This document shows, one piece after another, positions 10,101 to 17,989 of a DNA stretch of 64,000 bases. The stretch is from Mesorhizobium sp. NFR06 (GTDB taxonomy: Bacteria; Pseudomonadota; Alphaproteobacteria; Rhizobiales; Rhizobiaceae): the NCBI RefSeq assembly GCF_900115245.1, contig NZ_FOVT01000005.1:62001-126000 (forward strand), in the 5' to 3' direction. The notes below the pieces were generated by a model. That model saw only the letters and a list, made by a program, of their open reading frames with translations, made no database searches and was not told where the DNA came from. A program made the translations under genes and the position numbers. Within the stretch, counting starts at the first letter, position 1; every line of letters begins with the position of its first letter.

Positions 10101-12751
10101 TCTTCGCGGTGCGCCGCGACCTGATGGACGAGCCGACTTACAAGACCTTGCTGTCGGTGGCGCGCGTCGTGCTGCATACCCGCAACGGCACGATCTTCGA
10201 TCAGCTCGAACGCGCCGAGACAGCGGCGCTGCAGGCCCGCGATGCCTTGCTGCAGGCGGAAGGCGGCTCGCCGCGCGAACCCATTCCGCCGCTGCCCTTG
10301 CCGGTGCCGGCAAGCCAGGGTGGAGGCGACATCGCCGCCGACGGCAGCGGCCTCAGCCTGTGGAACGGCTTTGGCGGCTTCGACGGTGACGGCCGCCACT
10401 ATGTGACGCGGCTGACCGGGCGGCGTTCGACGCCGCAACCCTGGATCAACGTGATCTCCAACGCCTCCTTCGGCTTCCACGTCTCGGCCGAGGGCGCCGG
10501 TTTCACCTGGAGCCGCAACAGCCGCGACTACCAGCTGACGCCATGGTCGAACGACCCGGTGTCGAACCGGCCGGGCGAGGGCTTCTACGTTTTCGACCAC
10601 GCCAGCGGCAAGGCGTTCTCGCCGATGGCCGCGATGGTTCGCGATCCCGCGATGACCTATGAGACCTGGCACGGCCAGGGTTTTTCCACCTTCCGCTCCA
10701 AGCGGGGGCCGCTGTCGATGGACCTGACACAGGTGGTCGACCCGACCGATCCGGTGAAGATCACCCGGTTGCGCATCCAGAACTCCGGCTCCGTGCCGGC
10801 GCGGCTGCGGGTCTATGCCTATGCCGAATGGGTGCTGGGCGGCCACCGCTCACGTACCGCGGCGACCATCGTGCCGGCGCGGGATGAGGCAACAGGCGCC
10901 ATGCTGGCGCAGAACCCCTATGGTCTCGACTTCGGCGAGCGTGTGGCCTTCCTGGCGGCGGGCCATCCCGTCCATTCGGTGACCGCCGACCGCTCCGAAT
11001 TCATCGGCAGGCACGGCACGACCGAGTATCCGCAGGCCGTGCTGGGCGGGCTTGCGCTTTCCGGTCGCATCGAGGCGGGCGACGATCCCTGCGCGGTTGT
11101 CGCCAGCGACGTCGATATTCCGGCCGGCGGCGACGTGACGCTGCTCTGGCTGCTCGGCGACGCCTCGACGCCCGCCGAGGCAAGCGCGCTGGTGCAGACC
11201 CATCGCGGCAAGGATTTCGATCAGCGCCTGGCGGACAACGAGCGCGCCTGGCGCGGCTTCCTCGACACCATCCAGGTCGAGACGCCGGACGAGGCGATGA
11301 ACGCCATGGTCAACCACTGGCTACCTTACCAGAGCCTGGCCTGCCGCATCCGCGCCCGCTCGGCCTTCTACCAGGCGAGCGGCGCCTTCGGCTTCCGCGA
11401 CCAGTTGCAGGACACGCTCGCCCTTCTGGCGCATGACCCGAAGCTGGCGCGTGACCAGATCCTCAATGCGGCGCGCCGGCAGTTCCCGGAAGGTGACGTG
11501 CAGCACTGGTGGCTGCCGCGCACCGACGCCGGGGTGCGCACCATGATCTCCGACGACGTGGTCTGGCTGGCGCACGCGACGGCCCGCTACATCGAGGTGA
11601 CCGGCGACGCCGGGATCCTCAAGGAGCAGTTGCCCTTCATCGACGGGCAGCAGCTCGGCGAGGGCGAGCATGACGCCTTCTTCACGCCGGAGATCACCAA
11701 GAACACCGCTTCGCTCTACGACCATTGCGCGCGGGCGCTCGATCTCGCCATCAAGCGCAGCAGTCCTGCCGGCCTGCCGCTCATCCTCGGCGGCGACTGG
11801 AACGATGGCATGAACCGTGTCGGCGAGGGCGGCAAGGGCGAGAGCGTGTGGCTGGGCTGGTTCCTGTTGAAGACGCTGACCGATTTCGCGCGTGTCGCCA
11901 AGGGGCAAGGCGACAGCAAGCGGGCGCAGGCCTGGACCAAGCATGCGGAGGCGCTGAAGCGGGCGCTGGAAAGCACCGCCTGGGACGGCCAGTGGTACCG
12001 GCGCGGCAGCTTCGACGACGGCACGCCGCTCGGCTCGCACAATTCCGACGAGTGCAAGATCGACTCCATCGCCCAGTCCTGGAGCGTGCTGTCGGGCGAG
12101 GGCGATCCGGCGCGCTCGACCACGGCCATGGAACGAGCGACCAACATGCTGGTCGATGACGAGCTCAAGATCGTCAAGCTGTTCACGCCGCCCTTCTCCA
12201 AAAGCGAGAAGGACCCCGGCTACATCAGGAGCTACCCGCCGGGCGTGCGCGAGAATGGCGGCCAATATACCCACGCCGCCACATGGTTCGTGATCGCGCT
12301 GGCCGAAATGGGCCGCACCGACGAGGCCTATCGCTGCTTCTCGATGCTGAACCCGGTCAACCACGCTTCGGACGAGGCGGCGGCCGAGCACTACCGCGTC
12401 GAGCCCTATGTCGTGGCCGCCGATATCTATGCAGGCGAAGGCAAGGGGGGCCGCGGCGGCTGGACCTGGTATACGGGCTCGGCCGGCTGGCTCTACCGCG
12501 CAGCGGTGGAGGGCATCCTCGGCATTGAGCGGCGCGGCAAGGAGATCACGTTTAGGCCGAAGCTGCCCGGACACTGGGACGGGTATGCCGCGACGCTCAA
12601 GATGTTCGGCGGCGAAATCAAGGTTCGCGTCATCCGCGACAAAAAGACCAAGTCGATCTCGCTTGAAGTCGATGGTTCGAAGAAAAAATCGGCATCTTTT
12701 GAACCGAAAGCCACCGGTAAGACCGAGGTCGTTGTAAGGATACCTGCGTAA
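4172..12751 (+). CDS. ndvB: Cyclic beta-1,2-glucan synthase
   Basis: 2859 aa inner-membrane enzyme that starts, elongates and cyclises periplasmic beta-1,2-glucan from UDP-glucose (NdvB/ChvB/Cgs family, about 2800-2870 aa). Order of parts: cytosolic N-terminus; membrane segments near residues 415-475; GT84 glycosyltransferase with TLDADTRTT near 630 and HHRWARGDWQL near 779; more membrane segments at about 820-1000; the glycoamylase-like cyclisation (transglycosylation) domain at about 1275-1500; and C-terminal GH94-type phosphorylase-like modules ending with GGDWNDGMNRVG near 2540, which should trim chain length. In rhizobia the glucan is needed for osmoadaptation and plant infection. The reading frame is intact. 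ndvA follows after a terminator-like hairpin. The start has only a weak Shine-Dalgarno. Confidence 0.97.
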   Translation: MNIQTNPIKIEHKSASFPIATEAPIRSNFLPEERLRALGVALAKGEVKELFGLAPFEFQARIRDSAKKILEVYRSTNAAQAKGETITPAAQWLLDNNYLVEETIFQVKRDLPRRFYRQLPTLTLGDGIVLPRAFVVAWSYVQHSDSSVSASMFKAIVEGFQSVEPLKIGEIWALPSLLRFVLIENLRRIAVRVERTRQMRHVANEVADRVLATDDNADRTRILSNYSAHAQDTTFATQLLYRLRDGSQNAGRALEWLEGELEKTGSDAEEIIISEHQTLSSGNVTTGNIIRGLRLINDVDWTVWFEGVSRIDTLLRERTDFAALDFFSRDQYRTAIEQLARRSHLSEYRVAEKAIELAGHTPGLTDASGLPETADPAVHTDVGFFLVGPRRQELEEAIGYRPPFYVTFKRGFASAGWLGIVVPVFLLTVLLLVLSGRALANLGLSVESVTLMLALFAVPASEGALAFFNTVVALFLKPTRLVGYDYNKHGIPAESRTLVVVPSLIGSRDDVEENIRNIEVHHLANTADEIHFALLSDWPDSKTEIDAADIEILQYARDEIVRLNARYPSEGSPRFYLLHRRRLYNQAQGCWMGWERKRGKLHELNLLLRGDSDTTFLPLDVPLPEKVVYVMTLDADTRTTRDAVSSLVGKLAHPLNRPHFDPVKRVVSAGYTILQPRITASLTSGDDASFFQRVFSANRGLDPYVFAVSDVYQDVFGDGSFTGKGLYHVDAFEAALKDRVDENTILSHDLLEGALARAALVTDVELVEDYPTRYSVDASRHHRWARGDWQLLGFIFDPRSGVPALSRWKMVDNLRRSLSPIFWVMACVAGWTLLPFTQAAQWQALLILSLFMAPTFDIVNAILPKSGDQTPRGHFSALARDTVFGTALVALKVLLMAHLAWMMGDAIVRTIYRLFVSRQNLLEWRTASQAAKGGNDLGAYYGMMYGAVIIGVVGLAIPVLADSTGAFVAFFFAIFWIASPAVACWISRSAETEDRLRISTADIHALRTFARRTWHYFETFVTPEQHHLPPDNFQESPAPVVAPRTSPTNIGVYLLSVVSARDFGWISLSDAITRIDATMTTIENMPRDRGHLYNWYDTTTLKPLYPLYISAVDSGNLAGHLVAVAASCAEWAEAPSVHLQGDFEGIIDTVTILDESLDELPDDRRQLRPLRQRLADRLDGMRRAVATIKAQPEMASIRTINLAVLAGEIRKLATAIHTEAASPKSDVIADWAERLEATCEAHVHDSHNDESAVAALRAKLLALRERCRRYAFEMDFSFLMRQERKLLSIGYRVEDHQLDESCYDLLASEARLTSLFAIAKGDLPTEHWFRLGRPIVEIGFQGALMSWSGSMFEYLMPPLVMKEPQGSILNQTSKLIIKRQIQYARSKNVPWGISEAAYNARDRELTYQYTNFGVPGLGLKRGLGQNTVIAPYATILAAQFSPREAVQNLQRLRSIGALGRHGFYDAVDFTPQRVPEGTDHAVVQNYMAHHSGMSIAAVADAIFEGRLRERFHSDPVIESAELLLQEKAPRDIPTATVRTEADERSKDETETESPDSRIVLDPIKALRATNVMSNGRYSVMVTATGSGYSRFGELAVTRWQPDPSEDRLGSYIFLRDTATGDWWSATAEPKRAEGERVQTLFADDKASFTKSVGSLRSEVECIVISEGNGEGRRITLSNDGAADRHIEVTSFAELVLGNEASDNAHPAFSKMFIETEIAPNNGAIFATRRKRDKNDPDLTMVHFVTDPSGPSRDAEAETDRRAFIGRGRTIADAVAFDPGARLTGSQGFTLDPVAALRRQVRVPANKKISLTFWTAVGANRGDLDGAIARLDHQESFARQAMLAWTRSQVQTRHLGLSLTDAANVQQLARYLIYPDPFLRLPAESIASGLGRQSSLWPTSISGDFPIFLVRISDVADLEIVAQALRFQEYMRARGMMIDFVVVNEQASSYVQDLQRAVETLCENARLRGRELGPRQHIFAVRRDLMDEPTYKTLLSVARVVLHTRNGTIFDQLERAETAALQARDALLQAEGGSPREPIPPLPLPVPASQGGGDIAADGSGLSLWNGFGGFDGDGRHYVTRLTGRRSTPQPWINVISNASFGFHVSAEGAGFTWSRNSRDYQLTPWSNDPVSNRPGEGFYVFDHASGKAFSPMAAMVRDPAMTYETWHGQGFSTFRSKRGPLSMDLTQVVDPTDPVKITRLRIQNSGSVPARLRVYAYAEWVLGGHRSRTAATIVPARDEATGAMLAQNPYGLDFGERVAFLAAGHPVHSVTADRSEFIGRHGTTEYPQAVLGGLALSGRIEAGDDPCAVVASDVDIPAGGDVTLLWLLGDASTPAEASALVQTHRGKDFDQRLADNERAWRGFLDTIQVETPDEAMNAMVNHWLPYQSLACRIRARSAFYQASGAFGFRDQLQDTLALLAHDPKLARDQILNAARRQFPEGDVQHWWLPRTDAGVRTMISDDVVWLAHATARYIEVTGDAGILKEQLPFIDGQQLGEGEHDAFFTPEITKNTASLYDHCARALDLAIKRSSPAGLPLILGGDWNDGMNRVGEGGKGESVWLGWFLLKTLTDFARVAKGQGDSKRAQAWTKHAEALKRALESTAWDGQWYRRGSFDDGTPLGSHNSDECKIDSIAQSWSVLSGEGDPARSTTAMERATNMLVDDELKIVKLFTPPFSKSEKDPGYIRSYPPGVRENGGQYTHAATWFVIALAEMGRTDEAYRCFSMLNPVNHASDEAAAEHYRVEPYVVAADIYAGEGKGGRGGWTWYTGSAGWLYRAAVEGILGIERRGKEITFRPKLPGHWDGYAATLKMFGGEIKVRVIRDKKTKSISLEVDGSKKKSASFEPKATGKTEVVVRIPA

Positions 12752-12769
12752 AATCAAAGGTTTGGCTCG

Positions 12770-12813
12770 TTGGTCGCGCATCCGTTGAGGTGCGCGGCCA
12801 ACGCCGGCTTTTT
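12770..12813 (+). terminator. Rho-independent terminator after ndvB
   Basis: An 11 bp stem (ttggtcgcgca at 12770-12780 against tgcgcggccaa at 12791-12801, one G-T pair) with a 10-base loop lies 19 bp after the ndvB stop. A T-run at 12809-12813 follows after cgccggc. This suggests ndvB and ndvA are at least partly separate transcripts. Confidence 0.6.
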
Positions 12814-13125
12814 ACTTGGCGCCGATACCGCGACCGGATCCGCTCGCTCTTTAGGGCCGGCTAAGCAAGCAGCTTGTGATTAAAAATGTGGCAGTGCGGG
12901 GCAACTGCCATTATTTTGCCGTAAGCCTGACATTTCACCTTTTATCTCAAACCGTTAGGTGATCACGCCAAATTTCGCACCGTCGTCATCTTTTGTTCGC
13001 TAAATGGGAACGGAAGGGATAGACGACGCATTGTTTCGCGACACATTAACCTGTACGTGTCAAAAAATGGTGCGGTGCACAATATCGGCATCGAGCACGG
13101 ACAAGAGTTTGGCGGAGTAGCTGAA
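12814..13125 (+). promoter_or_regulatory. Non-coding leader region upstream of ndvA
   Basis: About 310 bp between the ndvB terminator and the chosen ndvA start, visibly richer in A/T than the flanking genes. An open frame runs back from ndvA to a GTG at 13057, but the residues it would add are not found at the NdvA N-terminus as I recall it. I see no defined operator or riboswitch. A promoter for ndvA is expected here but I cannot place it. Confidence 0.4.
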
Positions 13126-14895
13126 GTGTCACTTCTGCAGATCTACTTTAGAGCGCTGGGTTATCTGGCGGCCGATAAGAAGCGCGTCGCGCTGATTTGC
13201 GGCGCCAACATCGCGCTCGCAGCGATCGCAATCCTCGAGCCGATCCTGTTGGGCCGGGTGATCGGTGCTATCTCCGAAAAAGGCGCGGTGTTTTCGACGC
13301 TCGCCGTCTGGGCCGCTATCGGTGCCTTCAACGTCCTCGCCTTCGTCCTGGTGGCGCGCGGCGCCGATCGCTTTGCCCATGCCCGCCGCTCGGAAGTGCT
13401 GTGCCAGTCCTTCGAGCGGGTGATCACCATGCCGCTTGCCTGGCACCACCAGCGCGGCACCTCCAATTCGCTGCACACGCTGCTGCGCGCTGTCGAGACC
13501 CTGTTCAGCTTGTGGCTCGAATTCATGCGCGTGCATCTGTCGACGGCCATCGCGCTGGTGCTGCTTGTGCCGACCGCGCTTGCCATGGACATCCGCATGT
13601 CCGTCGTGCTGCTTGGCCTCGGTATCCTTTACGTCGGCATCGGCCGCGTCGTCATGCGCCGGACCAAGTCGGGGCAGACCGCCGTCGAGCGCCACTACCA
13701 CACCGTGTTTGCCCATGTGACCGACAGCGTCAGCAATGTCGCCGTGCTGCAGAGCTACAACCGCATCGGCCATGAGACCGCGACGCTGAAGCGCTACGTG
13801 AAGGACCTGCTCGACGCGCAGAACCCGGTGCTCGACTGGTGGGCGATCGCCAATGCGCTGAACCGCCTGTCGTCGACCATCTCGATGATGATCGTGCTCT
13901 CGATTGGCGCTTATCTCGTCACCCGTGGCCAGCTTCGCGTCGGTGATGTCGTCGCCTTCACCGGCTTTGCCGGAATGCTGATCGCCCGTCTCGACCAGAT
14001 GTCGGCCTTCACCACTCAGATTTCCGAGGCCCGCGCCAAGCTCGAGGACTTCTATCGCCTCGAGGACTCGGCCGCCGAAACCGCCGAGCCAGACGGCCTG
14101 CGCGAGTTGACCAACGTCACCGGCCATGTCCGCTTCGAGGGCGTCAGCTTCGAGTTCGCCAATTCGGGCCACGGCATCGAGGACGTCTCGTTCGAAGTCC
14201 AGGCTGGCCAGACGGTTGCCATCGTCGGCCCGACCGGCGCCGGCAAGACCACGCTTATCAATCTGTTGCAGCGCGTCTTCACGCCGTCCAGCGGCCGTAT
14301 CCTGATCGATGGCATCGACACCAAGACGGTGACCCGCAAGTCGCTGCGCCATTCGATCGCCACTGTCTTCCAGGACGCCGGCCTGCTCAATCGCTCGATC
14401 GAGGACAACATCCGCGTCGGTCGCGCCGATGCGAGCAATGACGAGGTCCACGCCGCCGCCAATGCCGCCGCCGCACAGGACTTCATCCTGGCCAAGAGTT
14501 GCGGCTACGACACTGTCGTCGGCGAACGCGGCGGCCAGCTTTCCGGCGGCGAGCGTCAGCGCATTGCCATTGCCCGCGCCGTGCTCAAGGATGCGCCGAT
14601 CCTGGTGCTCGACGAGGCGACCAGCGCGCTCGACGTCGAGACCGAGGACCGCGTCAAGGAAGCGATCGACGAATTGCGCCGCAACCGCACGACCTTCATC
14701 ATCGCCCACCGTTTGACCACGGTCCGCGACGCCGACCTCGTCGTCTTCATGGACAAGGGCAGGGTGGTGGAGATGGGCGGCTTCACCGAGCTTTCGCTGC
14801 GCAACGGCCGCTTCGCCAGCCTGCTGCGCGCTGGTGGCCTGCTCAACGACGAAGAGGTCCGCCGCCTCAGCCGTCCGGTCAACGAAGCGGCGTAA
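13126..14895 (+). CDS. ndvA: Beta-1,2-glucan export ATP-binding/permease protein
   Basis: 589 aa half-size ABC exporter that moves cyclic beta-1,2-glucan across the inner membrane (NdvA/ChvA). An N-terminal six-helix membrane domain (about 20-310) precedes the nucleotide-binding domain with Walker A GPTGAGKTT near 368, the LSGGERQR signature near 472 and Walker B LVLDEATSALD near 493. The start is a GTG with GGAG at 13114-13117. It gives the N-terminus MSLLQIYFRALGYL, closely matching the known NdvA start; an upstream GTG at 13057 would add 23 residues. It works with the adjacent ndvB product. Confidence 0.95.
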   Translation: MSLLQIYFRALGYLAADKKRVALICGANIALAAIAILEPILLGRVIGAISEKGAVFSTLAVWAAIGAFNVLAFVLVARGADRFAHARRSEVLCQSFERVITMPLAWHHQRGTSNSLHTLLRAVETLFSLWLEFMRVHLSTAIALVLLVPTALAMDIRMSVVLLGLGILYVGIGRVVMRRTKSGQTAVERHYHTVFAHVTDSVSNVAVLQSYNRIGHETATLKRYVKDLLDAQNPVLDWWAIANALNRLSSTISMMIVLSIGAYLVTRGQLRVGDVVAFTGFAGMLIARLDQMSAFTTQISEARAKLEDFYRLEDSAAETAEPDGLRELTNVTGHVRFEGVSFEFANSGHGIEDVSFEVQAGQTVAIVGPTGAGKTTLINLLQRVFTPSSGRILIDGIDTKTVTRKSLRHSIATVFQDAGLLNRSIEDNIRVGRADASNDEVHAAANAAAAQDFILAKSCGYDTVVGERGGQLSGGERQRIAIARAVLKDAPILVLDEATSALDVETEDRVKEAIDELRRNRTTFIIAHRLTTVRDADLVVFMDKGRVVEMGGFTELSLRNGRFASLLRAGGLLNDEEVRRLSRPVNEAA

Positions 14896-14902
14896 TGCTC
14901 TT

Positions 14903-15010
14903 TACCTCCCCCTTGTGGGGAGGTCGGACCGAAGGTCCGGGAGGGGCGATGCCCCAACCCCCCACCTCGCTGCTTCGCAGCTACCCTCCCTGCAAGGGGG
15001 AGGGTAGTAC
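14903..15010. repeat. Palindromic intergenic repeat after ndvA
   Basis: A copy of the window's G/C-rich element, of a type with cctcccccttgtggggaggt (14906-14925) and ggaccgaaggtcc (14927-14939). It is mirrored by taccctccctgcaagggggagggta (14982-15006). The two hairpins could also end ndvA transcription. It lies between ndvA and ccmC. Confidence 0.65.
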
Positions 15011-15059
15011 GCTGCGACACCGATTGCCCCTGACGCGTCACCGGTCTATTTAGGTCGCC

Positions 15060-15818
15060 ATGAGCGACACCACCTCACGCCTCGCCGGCTGGACCGATCT
15101 AGCCAATCCGACCCGCTTCGTCGGGCTGGCCGACAAGGTCGTTCCATGGCTGGCGGCGATCGCGGCGATCCTGCTCGCCGTCGGGCTTTATATGAGCTTC
15201 ACGGCGCCGGAGGATTTCCAGCAGGGCATCACCGTGCGCATCATGTACATCCACGTGCCTTTCGCCTGGCTCGCCATGATGTGCTACACCATCATGGCGA
15301 TCTCGGCGCTGGGCACGCTGGTCTGGCGCCATCCGCTGGCTGATGTCGCGCTGAAATCGGCGGCCCCGATCGGCGCCACTTTCACCGCGCTGGCGCTGAT
15401 CACCGGCTCCATCTGGGGCAAGCCGATGTGGGGCACCTGGTGGGTGTGGGACGCGCGGCTGACCTCTGTCTTCGTGCTCTTCTTGATGTATCTCGGCATC
15501 ATTGCGCTGACGCGCGCGCTGGATGACGCCGGCCGCGCCGCCTGGGCCGCTGCGATCATCACGCTGGTTGGCTTCATCAACATCCCGATCATCAAATTCT
15601 CGGTTGACTGGTGGAACACGCTGCACCAGCCGGCGTCGGTGTTCCGGCTCGGCGGTCCGACCATCGATCCCTCGATGCTGTGGCCGCTCGCCGTGATGGC
15701 GCTGGGCTTCACGGTTCTGTTCTTCGCGCTGCACCTGATGGCGATGCGCACGGAGATTTTTCGCCGCCGGGTGACGGCTATGCGAAGAGTTGCGGCGCGG
15801 CAGGCCGAGCGCCAGTAG
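15060..15818 (+). CDS. ccmC: Haem exporter protein CcmC (cytochrome c maturation)
   Basis: 252 aa integral membrane protein with six predicted helices. CcmC, with CcmABD, loads haem onto CcmE in System I cytochrome c maturation. The periplasmic tryptophan-rich loop WGKPMWGTWWVWD lies at residues 119-131. The two flanking haem-ligand histidines are in MYIHVPFAWL (near 64) and WWNTLHQPAS (near 187). In most alphaproteobacteria ccmC is followed by ccmD and ccmG. Here a convergent gene begins 3 bp downstream and ndvA lies upstream, so this copy stands alone in the window. Confidence 0.93.
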   Translation: MSDTTSRLAGWTDLANPTRFVGLADKVVPWLAAIAAILLAVGLYMSFTAPEDFQQGITVRIMYIHVPFAWLAMMCYTIMAISALGTLVWRHPLADVALKSAAPIGATFTALALITGSIWGKPMWGTWWVWDARLTSVFVLFLMYLGIIALTRALDDAGRAAWAAAIITLVGFINIPIIKFSVDWWNTLHQPASVFRLGGPTIDPSMLWPLAVMALGFTVLFFALHLMAMRTEIFRRRVTAMRRVAARQAERQ

Positions 15819-15821
15819 GGC

Positions 15822-16880
15822 TCACCCCATCCGGCCCCTTGCCGCCACCGGCAGCGTTTCCAGCACCTTGTCGCCGTCGATCAAATGCACCTGGTCGAAC
15901 AGGTTCGTCACAACGCAGCAATGGTCGGGCACGACGCGCACGCGCTCGCCGATGCGAAGCCTGGCGCCTTCCGCAAGCGTTACGTTGCCATGCTCTTCGC
16001 TCAAGCCAGTGACGCGGGCGCCGGGCACGCCCAGCAGTTCGCCGAAATCAGCGAGCCCGAGCGTATCGGAGGACAGCGCCTTGCTGCCGCTGTCGAGGAT
16101 GGCGCGGGTCGGCGTCGGGTGGCTGACGACGGTGGCGAGCACCGTCAGCGCGCAATCATCGAGCGTGCCGACGCCTTTGGCGACCTGGTAGCGGTCGAGG
16201 TAGATATAGGTGCCAGGCCGGTATTCGGTGACGACGCTGTCCTCGCCCGAGCGCCACATGTCGGGCGTGCCGCCGCTCGAGATGCGCCGGCAGTCGAGCC
16301 CCGCCGCGGCGAGCGCGTCGCGCGCGCTTCTCAGCCAGGCTTCCGCCTCGGCGGCGCGCCCCGCGGCCGGATAAGTCATCAGCCCGCCGAAGCTGAGGCC
16401 CTTGGCCTGGTCGATCACCTTCGCCAGCGCCAGCGCCTCAGCTGGATTCTGGACGCCGCAGCGGCCCATCCCCGTGTCGCACTCGACCAGAACCGAAAGC
16501 GGATGGCCGGCATCGGGGAAGGTGGCAGCGAGCCCTTGCAGCGTCTCATGGCTGTCCGCCGTCACCGACAGCGTCACGCGGCCATGCAGTGTCTTGAGCC
16601 GCTCCAGCTTTGCCCGGCCAAGGATGTTGTAGGGAAGAAAAATATCGGTCAGCCCGGCATCGGCCATCACCTCGGCCTCGCCGATCTTCTGGCAGGTGAT
16701 GCCGACCGCGCCGGCGGCGACCTGCTTCTTCGCCCAGTAGGGCAGCTTGTGCGTCTTGATGTGCGGTCGCAGCTGCAACCCGTGGGCGTCGGCATGCGCC
16801 TGCGCGCGCTTGATGTTGGCTTCGGCGCGCGCCGCGTCGATCAGGATCGCCGGTGTGTCGAGGTCGTCAACGCTTGGCAT
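15822..16880 (-). CDS. DSD1/D-threonine aldolase-like PLP-dependent enzyme
   Basis: 352 aa fold-type III PLP enzyme of the alanine-racemase-like family that includes D-threonine aldolase, D-3-hydroxyaspartate aldolase and eukaryotic D-serine dehydratase. The PLP lysine is K42 in RPHIKTHK, and SGGTPD is a cofactor phosphate-binding element. The C-terminal DHCC motif supplies the His-x-Cys pair (H320, C322) that binds the essential divalent metal in this group. The substrate is therefore probably a beta-hydroxy D-amino acid, but the sequence alone does not say which. The start at 16880 was chosen among in-frame options (16892, 16997) because the family consensus begins near LDTPAILID. It is convergent with ccmC and divergent from the sugar-isomerase gene. 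Confidence 0.85.
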   Translation of the reverse strand: MPSVDDLDTPAILIDAARAEANIKRAQAHADAHGLQLRPHIKTHKLPYWAKKQVAAGAVGITCQKIGEAEVMADAGLTDIFLPYNILGRAKLERLKTLHGRVTLSVTADSHETLQGLAATFPDAGHPLSVLVECDTGMGRCGVQNPAEALALAKVIDQAKGLSFGGLMTYPAAGRAAEAEAWLRSARDALAAAGLDCRRISSGGTPDMWRSGEDSVVTEYRPGTYIYLDRYQVAKGVGTLDDCALTVLATVVSHPTPTRAILDSGSKALSSDTLGLADFGELLGVPGARVTGLSEEHGNVTLAEGARLRIGERVRVVPDHCCVVTNLFDQVHLIDGDKVLETLPVAARGRMG

Positions 16881-17090
16881 CAAAATCACCATCTCAAAGC
16901 ATGTGTCCAGAAACCGGGAAGCGGTTTCGGGACAAAGACATGCGTAAAATCGAAAAAGACCGGTTTGGTTTATGTCCCCGATCAGGCCGGATGTCACGGG
17001 GCCAGAGCCGCGAGTTTGCGTCGACAGCAGGCCGGCGTTGAGCTATTCGGATGGGCAGATTTCAGCAGGCAGCGGCCGGAGGAAGAACCC

Positions 17091-17777
17091 ATGAAGCGCT
17101 CCAAGATCAACGACATCATCCGCGAAGCCGACGCCTTCATCCGCTCCTTCGGCTATATCATGCCGCCCTTCGCTTATTGGTCGCCCGAAGAGATGAAGGC
17201 GCACAAGGCCGACTCCTCGGCGATCTTCACCTCGCGCCTCGGCTGGGACATCACCGATTACGGCCAGGAGAAGTTCGACGAGCTCGGCCTGTTCCTGTTC
17301 ACCGTGCGCAACGGCCGCTACGAGGACATGAAGCTCGGCATGGGCATGCTTTATGCCGAGAAGATCATGATCTCGCGCAAGGACCAGCTCTCGCCGATGC
17401 ACCGCCACAACATCAAGGCCGAGGACATCATCAACCGCGGCGGCGGCAAGCTGGTGCTGGAACTGTTCATGCACGATCGCGACGGCGGCATCGATCCGAA
17501 GGCCGAGGTGTCGGTTCCGGTCGACGGCACCATCCATCGGTTGCCGGCGGGCGGGCTCTTGAAGCTCGACCCCGGCCAGAGCGTGACGCTGCTGCCCGGC
17601 GTCTGGCACGCTTTCTGGGCCGAGGGCAAGGACGTGCTGATCGGCGAGGTCTCGACCGTCAATGACGACCTCACCGACAACGTCTTCCGCGACCCGATCG
17701 GCCGCTTCTCCAACATCGAAGAGGACGTCGCGCCGGTGCATTTGCTGGTGTCGGATTATGAGAAATGGGTGGGGTAG
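17091..17777 (+). CDS. D-lyxose isomerase-type cupin (D-lyxose/D-mannose ketol-isomerase family)
   Basis: 228 aa single-cupin protein matching the D-lyxose ketol-isomerase family, which interconverts D-lyxose with D-xylulose and often D-mannose with D-fructose using Mn2+. The metal site is suggested by H104 and H106 in PMHRHNIKAED, a glutamate in KLVLEL, and H173 in GVWHAFW. PPFAYWSP near the N-terminus is typical. The GGAGGAAG at 17079-17086 gives a good ribosome site. No sugar transporter or kinase is adjacent, so its pathway is unclear. Confidence 0.85.
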   Translation: MKRSKINDIIREADAFIRSFGYIMPPFAYWSPEEMKAHKADSSAIFTSRLGWDITDYGQEKFDELGLFLFTVRNGRYEDMKLGMGMLYAEKIMISRKDQLSPMHRHNIKAEDIINRGGGKLVLELFMHDRDGGIDPKAEVSVPVDGTIHRLPAGGLLKLDPGQSVTLLPGVWHAFWAEGKDVLIGEVSTVNDDLTDNVFRDPIGRFSNIEEDVAPVHLLVSDYEKWVG

Positions 17778-17807
17778 GTCAGCTTCGATCCAGCCTTCGT
17801 AAGTTCG

Positions 17808-17970
17808 CGCCGCCCCTCATTGCCCTGCCGGGCATTTCTCCCCGTATAGTGACGGGGAGAAAGAGCTTGTCGTGTCTGATTTCGCCAATCGCCAGCGCGG
17901 CCGTAGCCTTCTCCCCGTTTATTTATGGGTAGAAGGTGCCCGAAGGGCGGACGAGGGGCAGCGCTGACGT
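17808..17970. repeat. Intergenic inverted repeat between the isomerase and the RDD gene
   Basis: Two G/C-rich halves in opposite orientation. cgccgcccctcattgccctg plus ttctccccgtatagtgacggggagaa (17846-17871) face cttctccccgtttatttatgggtagaag (17909-17936) and gggcggacgaggggcagcg. It separates two convergent genes and could end transcription from both sides. It is another variant of the window-wide repeat families. Confidence 0.65.
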
Positions 17971-17989
17971 TTCCAATATATCGCCAAGT

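Noticed and set aside
13057..13125. Upstream GTG start for ndvA
   Set aside because: It adds 23 residues not found at the known NdvA N-terminus, whereas GTG 13126 has a ribosome site and matches MSL-type starts.
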